DNA from: Guopingia tenuis
GTDB lineage: Bacteria; Bacillota; Clostridia; Christensenellales; Christensenellaceae
DNA: 64,000 nt
NCBI RefSeq assembly: GCF_014384805.1
Contig: NZ_JACRSS010000003.1
Span: 124,001 to 188,000, forward strand
Reading direction: 5' to 3'
The first letter of the stretch is position 1. Every line of letters begins with the position of its first letter. The notes under the pieces were generated by a model that was given only the letters and a program-made list of their open reading frames with translations, did no database searches and was not told where the DNA came from. Below, one piece after another: positions 53,327 to 62,362 of this stretch. Position numbers and translations under genes: made by a program.

Positions 53327-54595
53327 TTAGTCTTCAACGCGGATCAGGCTGCAGACCTCTGCCAGATTTTTCTCCTGAATCTCCTCCAATGCCTTCTTGA
53401 CATACAACTCCTTGGCCTCATGAGTGACAAAGATAATGGTTGCCACACTTCCAACCTGCCCTTTCTGCATGACTGAATGCAGGCTCACATCGCTGTCGCC
53501 CAACACCTTTGTGATCTTGGAGAGCATGCCCGGCTTATCCTCCACGTTCATGCGGATGAAGAAACGGGTCGTCCAGTTATTTTCAAAGCAAAGGGTGGGG
53601 GAGATCCGCACCTCATCGTTCATAAAGGTCATATATTTGTGTTCCGCTGTCTTGGCCGCGCAGATCACATCCGAAAGGATGGCGCTGGCCGTGGGGAAAT
53701 CCCCGGCGCCCCGGCCATAGAACATAACGTCGTCCACGGCGCTTCCATGGAGCAGAATGGCGTTAAAGGAATCCTTGATATTGGCCAGCGGATGGCTGGT
53801 TTTCACCATGGTGGGATGCACGCGCATCTGCACCAGTTCGCCCTCCCGCTTGGCAATGGCAAGCAGCTTGACCTCATAGCCCAGTTCCTTGGCGCAGGCG
53901 ATATCCGTCTTGCTGATGCCCCGGATGCCTTCCCGATAGATATGATCGATGGGCAGCCGGACATGGAACGCCATAGATGCCAGAATCGAGAGCTTATACA
54001 TGGCGTCAAACCCATCCACATCGTTGGTGGGGTTGGCCTCGGCATAGCCCAGCCGCTGGGCTTCCCGCAGCACCTCTTCAAAGTCGCCGCCTTCGTCGCA
54101 CATTTTGGTCAGGATATAGTTGGTGGTTCCATTGATAATGCCCAGGACCGACGTAATGGTATTGGCCTGGAGGGAATCCGAAACCGCGCGGAGAATCGGA
54201 ATGCCGCCGCCCACGCTGGCCTCAAAATACAGTCCCACATTATGCTCTTTGGCCACCTTTTCCAGCTCCGGCCAATGCTTAGCAATCAGCTCTTTATTGG
54301 CCGTCACGACGGTTTTACCCGCCTCCAGCATCTTGGTGATGAAGCTCTTTGCCGGCTCAATGCCGCCCATCACTTCCACGACAATGGAAATCTCCGGGTC
54401 GTTTGCCAGCTCGTCCACGCTGGCCGCCTTCTTCTCTTCCGGAATATCGATGGAATACTGCAAGGCCAGAACCTTTTTCACTTCCAGCCGCATGCCTTCC
54501 TTATGGGCGATATAGTTGCCCTCCTGCTCCACGACGCGGTATACGCCTGAGCCTACGGTGCCCATGCCCATAATGCCGATTTTTACGTTTTTCAT
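53327..54595 (-). CDS. hom: Homoserine dehydrogenase with ACT domain
   Basis: 422 aa. The NAD(P) motif GIMGMGTVGSGVYRV is at 7-21. The catalytic region NGTTNYILTKM and GYAEANPTNDVDGFDAMYKL carries the substrate-binding Glu/Asp and Lys. A C-terminal ACT domain (about 345-420, RMNVEDKPGMLSKITKVLGD) is expected to mediate threonine inhibition. It reduces aspartate semialdehyde to homoserine. Its ATG overlaps the coaX stop by four bases. Confidence 0.96.
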   Translation of the reverse strand: MKNVKIGIMGMGTVGSGVYRVVEQEGNYIAHKEGMRLEVKKVLALQYSIDIPEEKKAASVDELANDPEISIVVEVMGGIEPAKSFITKMLEAGKTVVTANKELIAKHWPELEKVAKEHNVGLYFEASVGGGIPILRAVSDSLQANTITSVLGIINGTTNYILTKMCDEGGDFEEVLREAQRLGYAEANPTNDVDGFDAMYKLSILASMAFHVRLPIDHIYREGIRGISKTDIACAKELGYEVKLLAIAKREGELVQMRVHPTMVKTSHPLANIKDSFNAILLHGSAVDDVMFYGRGAGDFPTASAILSDVICAAKTAEHKYMTFMNDEVRISPTLCFENNWTTRFFIRMNVEDKPGMLSKITKVLGDSDVSLHSVMQKGQVGSVATIIFVTHEAKELYVKKALEEIQEKNLAEVCSLIRVED

Positions 54596-55389
54596 TCTTC
54601 TTTCGCCCCCTCTTCGGTGCTCTCGCCGATATTTTTCTTATAAATCAAGTACAACCCCTGCAAGGTCAGGAGATTATCGATCACGTCAATCATCTCGGTT
54701 TCCGCCGCAATGACGTTGGCCAGGCCGCCGGTTGCGATGACCTTTGCCTTTCCGCCCAGCTCCTTTTTCATCTTGCGCAGGATATAATCCACCTGCCCCA
54801 CATAGCCATAGATAATCCCTGCCTGCATGCCGTTTACCGTGTTCCGGTTAATGGCGGTTTTGGGCTTCAAAAGCTCCACCCGGGGGAGCTTGGCCGTGTT
54901 GACTGTGAGCGCTTCGGCAGATGTCTTGATGCCGGGGCAGATCGCGCCGCCCAAGAACTCGCCTTTTTCGGAAATTGCTCCGAAGGAAGTCGCCGTTCCA
55001 AAGTCCACCGTGATGCAGGGGCCGCCATATTTTTCATAGGCCGCCACAGCGTTGACAATCCGGTCCGACCCCAGCTCTTTTGGGGGGTCATAGAGGATAT
55101 TGATGCCCGTTTTAATGCCCGGCTCCACAAAATGGGGCTTTTGATGAAAATAGATCCGGCACATATGCTCCACCGTATAGTTGATGGAGGGGATTACCGA
55201 AGAAATCATGATTCCGCAGACCTCCTCCGGGGAGATATGCAGATAGTCGAAAAAGGACATCATCTGAATGCCAAGCTCGTCCGAGCTTAAATCGGTCTTT
55301 GTGGCAATGCGCCAGGAGTGCCTGAGCTCTCCGCCCCGATAGAGCCCGCATTTTGTATTCGTATTTCCGATGTCCATCACAATCAGCAT
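54592..55389 (-). CDS. coaX: Type III pantothenate kinase
   Basis: 265 aa. ASKHA-fold motifs: MDIGNTNTKCGLY (5-17), GSDRIVNAVAAYEKYGGPCI and VDFGTATSFGAIS (Asp for catalysis), ATGGLA near the end. Phosphorylates pantothenate at the first step of CoA synthesis, typically needing K+ or NH4+. Flanked by an ECF S-component gene (14 bases upstream) and hom (overlap). Confidence 0.96.
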   Translation of the reverse strand: MLIVMDIGNTNTKCGLYRGGELRHSWRIATKTDLSSDELGIQMMSFFDYLHISPEEVCGIMISSVIPSINYTVEHMCRIYFHQKPHFVEPGIKTGINILYDPPKELGSDRIVNAVAAYEKYGGPCITVDFGTATSFGAISEKGEFLGGAICPGIKTSAEALTVNTAKLPRVELLKPKTAINRNTVNGMQAGIIYGYVGQVDYILRKMKKELGGKAKVIATGGLANVIAAETEMIDVIDNLLTLQGLYLIYKKNIGESTEEGAKEE

Positions 55390-55403
55390 GGTCGTTTCCG
55401 CCT

Positions 55404-55988
55404 TTATTTTTCTTTTTTGCGTACTTTATTCACAGCCAGAACCACAGGCGTGCAGATGAGCACAGCCGCCACCGCCTCCAAAGAGCCGTTCAGCGCCCCC
55501 ACGCCGGCAATCGTTCCCAAAACCGCCGCAGAATCCAGCCCGGTTATGCTATAGAAAACAAGCATCAGCCCCAGATAAAAAACCGTATTGATGAGCGAAC
55601 CGGCCGCCGCCGCCACTCCCACGGAAGTTTTTTCCCATTTCCCATGGCGCGAGATCCATTTATGCACATAATAGGCCGCCACAGGAATCAACAGCCGGGA
55701 AACCACCGACATCACCACCACCAACGCCGGGCTCGCCCCCAGAAGGGGCACTACCAGCACCGACGGCGCTGTAAACGCTCGGATCACGCTGGTAATCCCA
55801 AACACCAATCCCAGCACCATGCCCAGGCCCAGGGATGTGGTGAGCGTTCCGATAATTACCGGCAGGCACATGAGCGTCACATTAGCCGGCGGAATGGGGA
55901 TGATCCCGATGGGCGTCAGGCCCAAAAGAAACGTCACCGCCGCCAGCACGCCCGCCAGGGCCAGCTTTCCAACATTGCTTTTCTTCAT
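55404..55988 (-). CDS. ECF transporter S-component, probably for pantothenate
   Basis: 194 aa, about six transmembrane helices. TPIGIIPIPPANVTLMCLPV near residues 25-44 and the AAxxN-like start KLALAGVLAAVTFLLGLTPI are typical of ECF substrate-binding subunits, which work with shared EcfA and EcfT. Placement directly ahead of coaX suggests pantothenate (PanT), by genomic context rather than by sequence. The gene has a leader of about 135 bases. Confidence 0.82.
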   Translation of the reverse strand: MKKSNVGKLALAGVLAAVTFLLGLTPIGIIPIPPANVTLMCLPVIIGTLTTSLGLGMVLGLVFGITSVIRAFTAPSVLVVPLLGASPALVVVMSVVSRLLIPVAAYYVHKWISRHGKWEKTSVGVAAAAGSLINTVFYLGLMLVFYSITGLDSAAVLGTIAGVGALNGSLEAVAAVLICTPVVLAVNKVRKKEK

Positions 55989-56135
55989 TTAATTGTCCTC
56001 CGTTCAGGCTCCGATTTGGCTTTCCGGCGCGGGGCCTCCCCTTTGCTCCATCCGGCCTGCAGGCAGTGCCGTTGGAAGGATTCCCCCCGCCCATGTCCAT
56101 GCGATGGATACCCGACATAGTTATACCCTATTATA
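55989..56135 (-). promoter_or_regulatory. Promoter and GC-rich leader of the ECF S-component gene
   Basis: TATAAT at 56135-56130 starts a leader of about 135 bases with hairpins TCCATCGCATGGA and GGGGAGGCCCC and a GGCACTGCC / GGC... region. No known riboswitch core was recognised. Regulation by a vitamin-type ligand would be expected but is not shown. Confidence 0.4.
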
Positions 56136-56175
56136 CTAAACTATTTCCCGCTTCGCAATCGTTCCCCGGAAAAAA

Positions 56176-56634
56176 TCAGTTGAGCAGCGCCAGATCATAG
56201 GTGAGCACAGTGGCGAAAGCCAGCCATAGGAGATAGGGCAGCAAAAGGCAGGCCGCCAGCCTATCGGTTTGATAGGCGCGGTAAAACATATAGAGCGTAA
56301 GAGCAATCAAAACCACCAGCAGAATCAGCGCCCCGCCCGGGTTCGCCTTTCCAAAATAGATATACGTCCAAAGCACGCTGAGTACGCCGTTTAAAAGATA
56401 GAGCAGCCCTTCTTTTCCATCGCTGCGGATTAGAATCAGCGCAAAGGACGCCGCCAGCAGGCCATAAAGAATGGTCCATGCGATGGGAAATACAATGGGC
56501 GGCGGCGTCAGCGGGCTCGCCGCAAAGGAATCCACCGCCGGGTCGCGCAGGAGATAGAATGCGCCGCCCAAAGCCTCCATGGCAAAGCTGAAAACGATGG
56601 CAAAAATACTGTATAGAATCACTTTTTTCTTCAT
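56176..56634 (-). CDS. TspO/MBR-family protein
   Basis: 152 aa, five transmembrane helices. Family motifs PPPIVFPIAWTILYGLLAAS (about 44-63) and LPYLLWLAFATVLTYDLALL at the C-terminus are intact. TspO proteins bind tetrapyrroles and related ligands; the physiological role in anaerobes is unclear. It stands alone, behind GGAGGCGG, with a long untranslated region upstream. Confidence 0.9.
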   Translation of the reverse strand: MKKKVILYSIFAIVFSFAMEALGGAFYLLRDPAVDSFAASPLTPPPIVFPIAWTILYGLLAASFALILIRSDGKEGLLYLLNGVLSVLWTYIYFGKANPGGALILLVVLIALTLYMFYRAYQTDRLAACLLLPYLLWLAFATVLTYDLALLN

Positions 56635-56861
56635 AATTCCGCCTCCTTCCTCTATTTTTATGGGAAGGCGGCAGAATTTAGAAGAAAAATGCCCGTTTCC
56701 CGCTGAAAAGGGCCATCTTTCTTTGCTTGTATTGTTTTATTTGCCTGGGAAGCTTTCCTGCAATACTAAAACGCCGGCCAGTTGTGCGGGCACCGGCGCA
56801 GTTTGCGGAAGAAAAGATCAAAAGGCCCGGCCGGCGTTCGCAGCTCTAAAAAGGGAATAAT

Positions 56862-56888
56862 AAAAAGGCGTAGCTTTTCCGCCTTTTT
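56862..56888 (-). terminator. Hairpin terminator in the space upstream of tspO
   Basis: AAAAAGGCG / CGCCTTTTT stem followed on the minus strand by ATTATT. It would stop any minus-strand transcript coming from 57055-56912. Confidence 0.65.
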
Positions 56889-56911
56889 ATGGGTCTTAAA
56901 GATTTCTATTT

Positions 56912-57055
56912 TTACGCGCCTTTTTTCCTTACCGGATCACAGTCCCGGCTCTTTTCTTCATGCCGTGGTTTTCCCCTCCGCACCTTTGACCCTGCGCCCC
57001 TGGTTGCGGGAGCGGAAACGCAAACCGTGATTTTTATCTGTTTCTTTTGAGTCAT
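56912..57055 (-). CDS. Possible 47-aa basic peptide
   Basis: An ATG-started frame (MTQKKQIKITVCVSAPATRG ...) of 47 codons, very rich in Lys and Arg, ends 24 bases before a terminator. The ribosome site is weak and no homologue is recognised. Part of it resembles the non-coding leader at 4913-5114 (AAA(G/A)CCACGGCAT ... AAAAGAGCC), so it could equally be a piece of structured RNA. Confidence 0.25.
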   Translation of the reverse strand: MTQKKQIKITVCVSAPATRGAGSKVRRGKPRHEEKSRDCDPVRKKGA

Positions 57056-57072
57056 GCTGCGCCAGCCCTATT

Positions 57073-57262
57073 CTGCATGCACTCTTGGCTCTCTCCATTT
57101 TCGCAGGCAGCAAACTAGGCCGTGGAATTCCTCTGCTTCCTTCTTTTCGCGGCAGCCCATGTCAGTCCTTCTCTGCATGCACTCTTGGCTCTCTCCATAG
57201 CCGCGGACAGCAAAGCCAAGTCGTAAAATTTCTTTGCTTCTTTCTTTTTAAAGAAAGAAGGG
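57073..57262. repeat. 100-bp direct repeat, about two copies
   Basis: CTGCATGCACTCTTGGCTCT occurs at 57073 and 57173. Both copies continue through diverged GCAGCAAA(C/G) and T(T/C)C(T/C)TTGCTTC-like segments. The second ends in TTTCTTTGCTTCTTTCTTTT followed by AAAGAAAGAAGGG, which is also present, inverted, in the 108-bp repeat at 21861. Confidence 0.85.
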
Positions 57263-57269
57263 CATCCTT

Positions 57270-58094
57270 TTATATATGCAGCGAATGCTTGGGGCAGGCC
57301 TCCACGCACTTGAGGCATAGGATACATTCGGTGCCGTTTTTCCGGCGGCGCGCGTTATCCGTCATGTCCACATCCATGGGGCAGACGGTTTTGCACTTGC
57401 CGCAGGATACGCATTTTTCCGTATCATTTTTCACCCGTGACAGGGAAAAGTAGCTGGCCGGCTTTAAAAACACTGTAATGGGGCAGATATATTTGCAGAA
57501 AGCCCGGTTATCTTTGAAAGCGCAGGCCAGCGCAATGCCAACGCCGTAATACAGGGCATTTCCGATGAAAAAGCTCCAAAACATAACCTTTTCCAGATCC
57601 GGGACATGCAGCAGGAACAGCCCGCCCACAAACAGCAGCGAGATGCCAAAGGTAATATACCGGATATATCCCAGCTTTCGCCGCGGCCCGCAGGGAGTTT
57701 TATAGGGCAAAAGATCGAGAATCATCGCCGTCCAGCAGGCATAGCCGCACCAGCCCCGCCCAAAGAGCAGCGGACCTGCGATTTTTGCCACGACATAATG
57801 AATGGTAGCCGCCTCGAACACACCAAGGAACAGATAATACCAGAAGCCTTCGATCTGCATGTTCTCCCGGGAGAGAATCCCCAGGTATATAAGCATATAA
57901 AGCCCCACGGCCAGCTGCACCATGAGCCTTGCATATTTCCATTTTCGGATATAGAGAACCAACCCCAGGGCAACGCTGCCGCCGATATAGGTGAAATTGA
58001 AAAGATAAAACAGATGATCCATCGTCAGCCAGAGTGTGACGGCAACAGCCTCAAACACGGCGAAAAAAAGAATCGGACCCAGATATTTTTTCAT
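57270..58094 (-). CDS. Membrane 4Fe-4S protein (NapH/RdxA-like polyferredoxin)
   Basis: 274 aa. Five or six transmembrane helices lie in the first 190 residues, with cysteines in GRGWCGYACWT and KYICPITVF. Two ferredoxin clusters follow at the C-terminus: CVSCGKCKTVCPMDV and CILCLKCVEACPKHS. Such proteins pass electrons across or along the membrane to periplasmic or membrane reductases. No partner reductase is adjacent, so the role is open. Confidence 0.88.
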   Translation of the reverse strand: MKKYLGPILFFAVFEAVAVTLWLTMDHLFYLFNFTYIGGSVALGLVLYIRKWKYARLMVQLAVGLYMLIYLGILSRENMQIEGFWYYLFLGVFEAATIHYVVAKIAGPLLFGRGWCGYACWTAMILDLLPYKTPCGPRRKLGYIRYITFGISLLFVGGLFLLHVPDLEKVMFWSFFIGNALYYGVGIALACAFKDNRAFCKYICPITVFLKPASYFSLSRVKNDTEKCVSCGKCKTVCPMDVDMTDNARRRKNGTECILCLKCVEACPKHSLHI

Positions 58095-58132
58095 TATCTC
58101 TCCTCTCGCTCAGATGCGGCCGGTTTTCCTGA

Positions 58133-58162
58133 CAAAAAACCCCGCAGGCTCTGCGGGGTTTT
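58133..58162 (-). terminator. Terminator of the kdgK-acetamidase-gnd operon
   Basis: AACCCCGCAGA / TCTGCGGGGTT-type stem with TTTTTTG on the minus strand, just after the gnd stop. Confidence 0.9.
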
Positions 58163-58180
58163 GCCGGTTTTCACCGGAAA

Positions 58181-59620
58181 TTACACATTATAGACTCCCG
58201 AGCTGATCTCGCCGCCTTCCCCCGTCCAGTTGGTGTGGCGCGGACCGGACTCCTGGTCGTCCTCCAAAAGATAGGTGTGGGCGCCGAAATAATCCCGCTG
58301 GGCCTGGAGCAGGTTGGCAGGCAGCTTGGCGCAGCGATAGCCGTCGAAATAGGCCAGGGCGGACGCCATCGCGGGCAACGCAATGCCGCGTTTGGCTCCC
58401 TCGGCCACCACTTCCCGCAGGCTCGGGATGTTCTTCTTCAGGATCTCCCGGAACTTGGGCGCAATCATCATGTTGGGCAGATCGGGATTCGTCTCAAATG
58501 CCTCCACGATATCCTCCAGCATGTTCGAGCGGATGATGCAGCCGCCGCGCCAGAGGCGGGCGATGGTGGGGATGTGCATCTTCCAGCCATATTCCTTGGT
58601 GCAGTCGATGAGGATGGCGCAGCCCTGCGCATAGAGAATGATTTTGGCCGCCAGCAGCGCCTCGCCCAGCTTCTCCACAAACGCCGCATCCACATTTTCC
58701 ATGGCTTCCGGGCCGTCAAAAATCTTGCTGGCCTCCACGCGCTCCGCCTTTTTGGTGGTCAGGAACCGGGAGAACAGCGCCTCGCCCACAACCGTGGAGG
58801 GCACGCCCACATTCAGCGCCTCAATCACCGTCCACTTGCCGGTGCCCTTCTGGCCCGCAACGTCCAGGATCCTGGGAACCAGCGCCTCGCCGTTTTCTTT
58901 GAATTTGAGAATTTCCGAAGTGATGGTGGTGAGATAGCCGCCCAGCATCCCCTCGTTCCACTTGGCGAATACATCGCCCATCTGGTCGCAGGTCATGTCC
59001 GTGGCGTTGCGCATGAACTGATAGGTTTCGCAGAGCAGTTCCATGTCGCCATATTCGATGCCGTTATGCACGGTCTTGGTGAAATGCCCCGCGCCGTCTG
59101 TTCCCAGATAGGCGCAGCAGGGCTCGCCGTTGGGAGCTTTTGCAGAAATGTCCATCAAAAGCTGGCCCACGTTTTCCCATGCCTTGTAATCGCCGCCGGG
59201 CATCAGGCTGGGGCCGTGAAGCGCGCCCTCCTCGCCGCCGGAGACGCCCATGCCGATATACATCAGGCCATGCTCCGCCATTTTCTTGCTGCGGCGCACG
59301 GTGTCATGGAAGTTGGCGTTGCCGCCGTCAATCAGCGTGTCGCCCTTGTCCAGCAGGGGGATCAGCGTATCGATGAGCGCATCCACAGGAGCACCCGCCT
59401 TGATCATCATGATGATCGTCCGGGGCTTATCGATCTTGGCGATCAGTTCTTCGGGCGTCTTTGCCGCCTCCAGCTTGCGTCCCTCGCCATAGATGCTCAT
59501 GAACTTTTCTGTCGCGGCATAGGTGCGGTTATATACCGCCACGGAATAGCCGCGGCTCTCGATATTCAGCGCCAGATTGGCTCCCATAACCGCCAGTCCA
59601 ACCAGACCAATTTGTGCCAT
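58181..59620 (-). CDS. gnd: 6-phosphogluconate dehydrogenase, decarboxylating
   Basis: 479 aa, the long homodimeric type. The NADP motif is GLVGLAVMGANLALN (4-18); GMGVSGGEEGALHGPSLMPG (128-147) and KTVHNGIEYGDMEL carry the catalytic Lys and substrate contacts. The C-terminal tail is present. Produces ribulose-5-phosphate, CO2 and NADPH. Last gene of a three-gene operon with KdgK, joining two hexonate routes. Confidence 0.97.
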   Translation of the reverse strand: MAQIGLVGLAVMGANLALNIESRGYSVAVYNRTYAATEKFMSIYGEGRKLEAAKTPEELIAKIDKPRTIIMMIKAGAPVDALIDTLIPLLDKGDTLIDGGNANFHDTVRRSKKMAEHGLMYIGMGVSGGEEGALHGPSLMPGGDYKAWENVGQLLMDISAKAPNGEPCCAYLGTDGAGHFTKTVHNGIEYGDMELLCETYQFMRNATDMTCDQMGDVFAKWNEGMLGGYLTTITSEILKFKENGEALVPRILDVAGQKGTGKWTVIEALNVGVPSTVVGEALFSRFLTTKKAERVEASKIFDGPEAMENVDAAFVEKLGEALLAAKIILYAQGCAILIDCTKEYGWKMHIPTIARLWRGGCIIRSNMLEDIVEAFETNPDLPNMMIAPKFREILKKNIPSLREVVAEGAKRGIALPAMASALAYFDGYRCAKLPANLLQAQRDYFGAHTYLLEDDQESGPRHTNWTGEGGEISSGVYNV

Positions 59621-59648
59621 TTGTATTTCCTCCTAAAACATAAAAATA

Positions 59649-60584
59649 TTAGACAATGATGCTTCCATAGGGCAGCACGGCATGCGCGCCCCGAATTCCG
59701 TTCACAATCTGCGTCACCCGCATATCCACAGAGATGCTGGCAACAGTGAGGGCTTCCCGGTAATGGAAACCATAAAGCTCCATCAGGAGCTTCACCATGT
59801 TGTCCAGCGCCATATAGGTAGCGTCGGTCAGATCTTCGGCATATCCAAAAGTGACCCATCCCTCGGGCGTGCGCGCTACCGGCGACGAAATTACCTGTCT
59901 ATCGATCACTTCAAAACTCAGAAGAATTTTATCATAGGGGCATTCGATGGCCGTGCAGCCCATTTCCCCGTCGCCCTGGGCGGCATGTCCATCGCCCGTG
60001 GAGAACAGCGCCCCTTCCTGAAACACGGGAAAATAGAGGATGCTCCCCTGGGTCAGCGCTTTGCAGTCCATATTTCCGCCATAGGGGCCGGGATAATGGG
60101 TAGTGATCCCCTCATTGCCCGCCGGCGCCACAGCATAGATGCCCATGAAGGGCCGCATGGGGACCTTATGTCCCTCATTGCTGGTGCAGATGCGCTTTTT
60201 GCGGTCGATCTCCCAGGTGAGGAAATACTCCCCTTCTTCGCAGCGGATGCGCTTTAAATGATCCGGATCACCCAAACCCACACGGCTCCAGCCCCAATCG
60301 CCGGGAACCAGTTCATTGACGGAAACGGCCAGGGTCATGCCCGGCTTGGCTCCCTCCACATAGACCGGCCCGCAGAGGGCTTGTCCACAGTCGGTCTCCC
60401 GATCCCGGGGAAAGAATACCCCGCTCTCGGTTTTGGGTTCCGTGCAGCGGCCTGTCCGCCAATCTGCCTCCAGGGCGGAAAATTCGATGCTGTCCCCCGG
60501 CTGGATGCGAATCGCCGGAGGAATATTGCCGCCGAGCGTCCCGTGCAGGGTCTCCCGGCAGGGTTTTATGATATGCTTTGCCAT
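59649..60584 (-). CDS. Acetamidase/formamidase family protein
   Basis: 311 aa. Conserved FmdA/AmdA blocks: GPVYVEGAKPGMTLAVSVNE, VAPAGNEGITTHYPGPYGGN, FSTGDGHAAQGDGEMGCTAI, the last with metal-binding His and acidic residues. The family hydrolyses short amides to acid plus ammonia. It lies between kdgK (21 bases) and gnd (28 bases), an unexpected neighbour for sugar-acid genes; the true substrate may be a different amide. Confidence 0.9.
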   Translation of the reverse strand: MAKHIIKPCRETLHGTLGGNIPPAIRIQPGDSIEFSALEADWRTGRCTEPKTESGVFFPRDRETDCGQALCGPVYVEGAKPGMTLAVSVNELVPGDWGWSRVGLGDPDHLKRIRCEEGEYFLTWEIDRKKRICTSNEGHKVPMRPFMGIYAVAPAGNEGITTHYPGPYGGNMDCKALTQGSILYFPVFQEGALFSTGDGHAAQGDGEMGCTAIECPYDKILLSFEVIDRQVISSPVARTPEGWVTFGYAEDLTDATYMALDNMVKLLMELYGFHYREALTVASISVDMRVTQIVNGIRGAHAVLPYGSIIV

Positions 60585-60605
60585 TGTTTCTCCTTTGCCT
60601 GTCCG

Positions 60606-61541
60606 TTATTTTTCCATGAACGCCTTGAGCTGTTCCCGGTTGGGCAAGCCCTCGTTATCTCCCGGCACCATAATCTGCAGAGCGCCGATGGCGTTGCCCC
60701 GCTGCGCCGCTTCCTTCATGGAGAGGCCCTCCAGCCGCGCGCTGATGACGCCCACGGCAAAGCCGTCGCCCGCGCCCACGGTATCCACAACCTTTTCGAC
60801 CTTATAGCCGGGAACGGTGCTGCTCTCGCTTCCATCGCGGACAAACGCGCCTTTGCTGCCCAGCTTGATGATGACAGTCTTTGCGCCCAATTCCTGATAG
60901 AAATCCGCAATTTTTTCCGGGTCCTCGCTGCCCATGAGCGCCTTCCCCTCGCTGATGCCCGGGAGCACCAGATCGGCATAGGACGCCAGATCGTTGATGG
61001 TCTGGATCATCACTTCCCGGCTCTCCCAGAGCTGATAACGCAGGTTGGGATCAAAGGAGATATACACCCCCGCCGCCTTGGCCTGCTTCACCAGGCTATA
61101 GGTCGTGGCCCGGGCGGTTTGGGAGGTGGCTGGCAGCACGCCGGTGACGTGAATCTGCTTTACTCCCGTGAAATCGATGGTTCCCAGATCCTCGGGAGTG
61201 ATAGCCGAAGCCGCGCTTCCCTTGCGGAAATACTGGATCTCGGGATCTCCTTCCGCCACCTTATTCTTGAAAACCATTCCGGTCGGATGTCCTTCGTCAA
61301 AGGTGATATGCGAGCGGTCGATGCCCTCTTTTTCCAGGGAATTATAGATATAGCGGCCAAAACAGTCCTTGCCCAGTTTGGTGATATAGGACGATGTATG
61401 TCCGAGCCGCGTCAAGCCCAGGCAGACATTGAGTTCCGCTCCGGCCAGGGATTTGGTGAAGTTTTCCGCGTCCTCCAACGCCCCCACCTTATCCGCCGTC
61501 ATAAGCGCCATGACTTCGCCCATCAACAAAACCTCTGCCAT
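60606..61541 (-). CDS. kdgK: PfkB-family sugar kinase, probably 2-keto-3-deoxygluconate kinase
   Basis: 311 aa. The N-terminal MGEVMALMTADKVGALEDAE and SLAGAELNVCLGLTRLG are typical of KdgK, the anion hole and catalytic base lie in DTVGAGDGFAVGVISA (about 250-265). It phosphorylates 2-keto-3-deoxygluconate in hexuronate breakdown. No aldolase (eda) is in the window. A 2-ketogluconate or fructose kinase is less likely. Confidence 0.85.
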   Translation of the reverse strand: MAEVLLMGEVMALMTADKVGALEDAENFTKSLAGAELNVCLGLTRLGHTSSYITKLGKDCFGRYIYNSLEKEGIDRSHITFDEGHPTGMVFKNKVAEGDPEIQYFRKGSAASAITPEDLGTIDFTGVKQIHVTGVLPATSQTARATTYSLVKQAKAAGVYISFDPNLRYQLWESREVMIQTINDLASYADLVLPGISEGKALMGSEDPEKIADFYQELGAKTVIIKLGSKGAFVRDGSESSTVPGYKVEKVVDTVGAGDGFAVGVISARLEGLSMKEAAQRGNAIGALQIMVPGDNEGLPNREQLKAFMEK

Positions 61542-61697
61542 GATTTTTCCTCCGTATGTTTATAATTTTTCTTGTGTGAAAGTATCTCTGTATGCTCTCG
61601 TCCGGCAAAAAAGGCCGCAAAAAGCCCCTTTTCCTTTCCCTGTTACTTTATCATAAAGCGCGCCGGGTTGCAAGGTTTGGCGGCGGGTTTTTATGGC

Positions 61698-61955
61698 TCA
61701 GCCGGAATGAGCACGGCTGTATTTTCGCTTGGTGGCCAGACCGCCGCGGATATGGCGTTCATCCATGTTCTTTTTCAGCACATGCTTCACCTGTTTTGCC
61801 AGGCAGGGGTTCAGCTCCGCGATCCGCTCGGTTACGTCCTTATGCACGGTGGATTTGGAAATGCGGAATTCCCTGGCGGCCTGCCGCACGGTCGCCTCGG
61901 TGGACAGGATATAGTTGGCAATGGCCAGCACGCGGCTTTCGATATATGCTTTCAT
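61698..61955 (-). CDS. spoIIID: Sporulation transcription factor SpoIIID
   Basis: 85 aa. Helix-turn-helix ATVRQAAREFRISKSTVHKD (21-40) with the SpoIIID-specific YIESRVLAIANYILST start and TERIAELNPCLAKQVKHVL. In Bacilli and Clostridia it acts in the mother cell under sigma-E, activating and repressing late genes. Strong evidence that the organism forms spores. Confidence 0.95.
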   Translation of the reverse strand: MKAYIESRVLAIANYILSTEATVRQAAREFRISKSTVHKDVTERIAELNPCLAKQVKHVLKKNMDERHIRGGLATKRKYSRAHSG

Positions 61956-62362
61956 AGAATCGTACCCCCCAATGGTTTGTACATATCTATGTGGGCAGAT
62001 AAAAAATTATGCCGGAGGGAAAGCGCCGGTTTTGGCAAAAGTGCTCTCCTCCGTTTTCCTCTGGGCGGCAAAATATACGCCAGGCAGCCTTGCCGCCCGG
62101 CGCAAATCTCCACGCCCGAAGCCCCGAAGAGGCAGCCACCTCCTATGCGCCGGGTTTATCCCAAGCACATCGCCCCTCTTCCCGTCGCTCTTTTTCGCAT
62201 ACCCCATCTTCCCATCGCAGAAAAAAATGCAAAGCAGTGCCCGTTCGGATTGTGCGGATATCCCGGCAGGCGCATCGCTATGCTGCGAAAAGCTCAGAAA
62301 TGCAGATACAGCAAAGATATGGGGTTTCTATCTGCCGCTGCATGGCCTTAGCCTTATATTTT
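61956..62362. other. Intergenic space, nothing recognised
   Basis: About 400 bases upstream of spoIIID. Short open frames have no ribosome sites. A sigma-E-type promoter would be expected here but I could not assign one with confidence. Confidence 0.45.
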
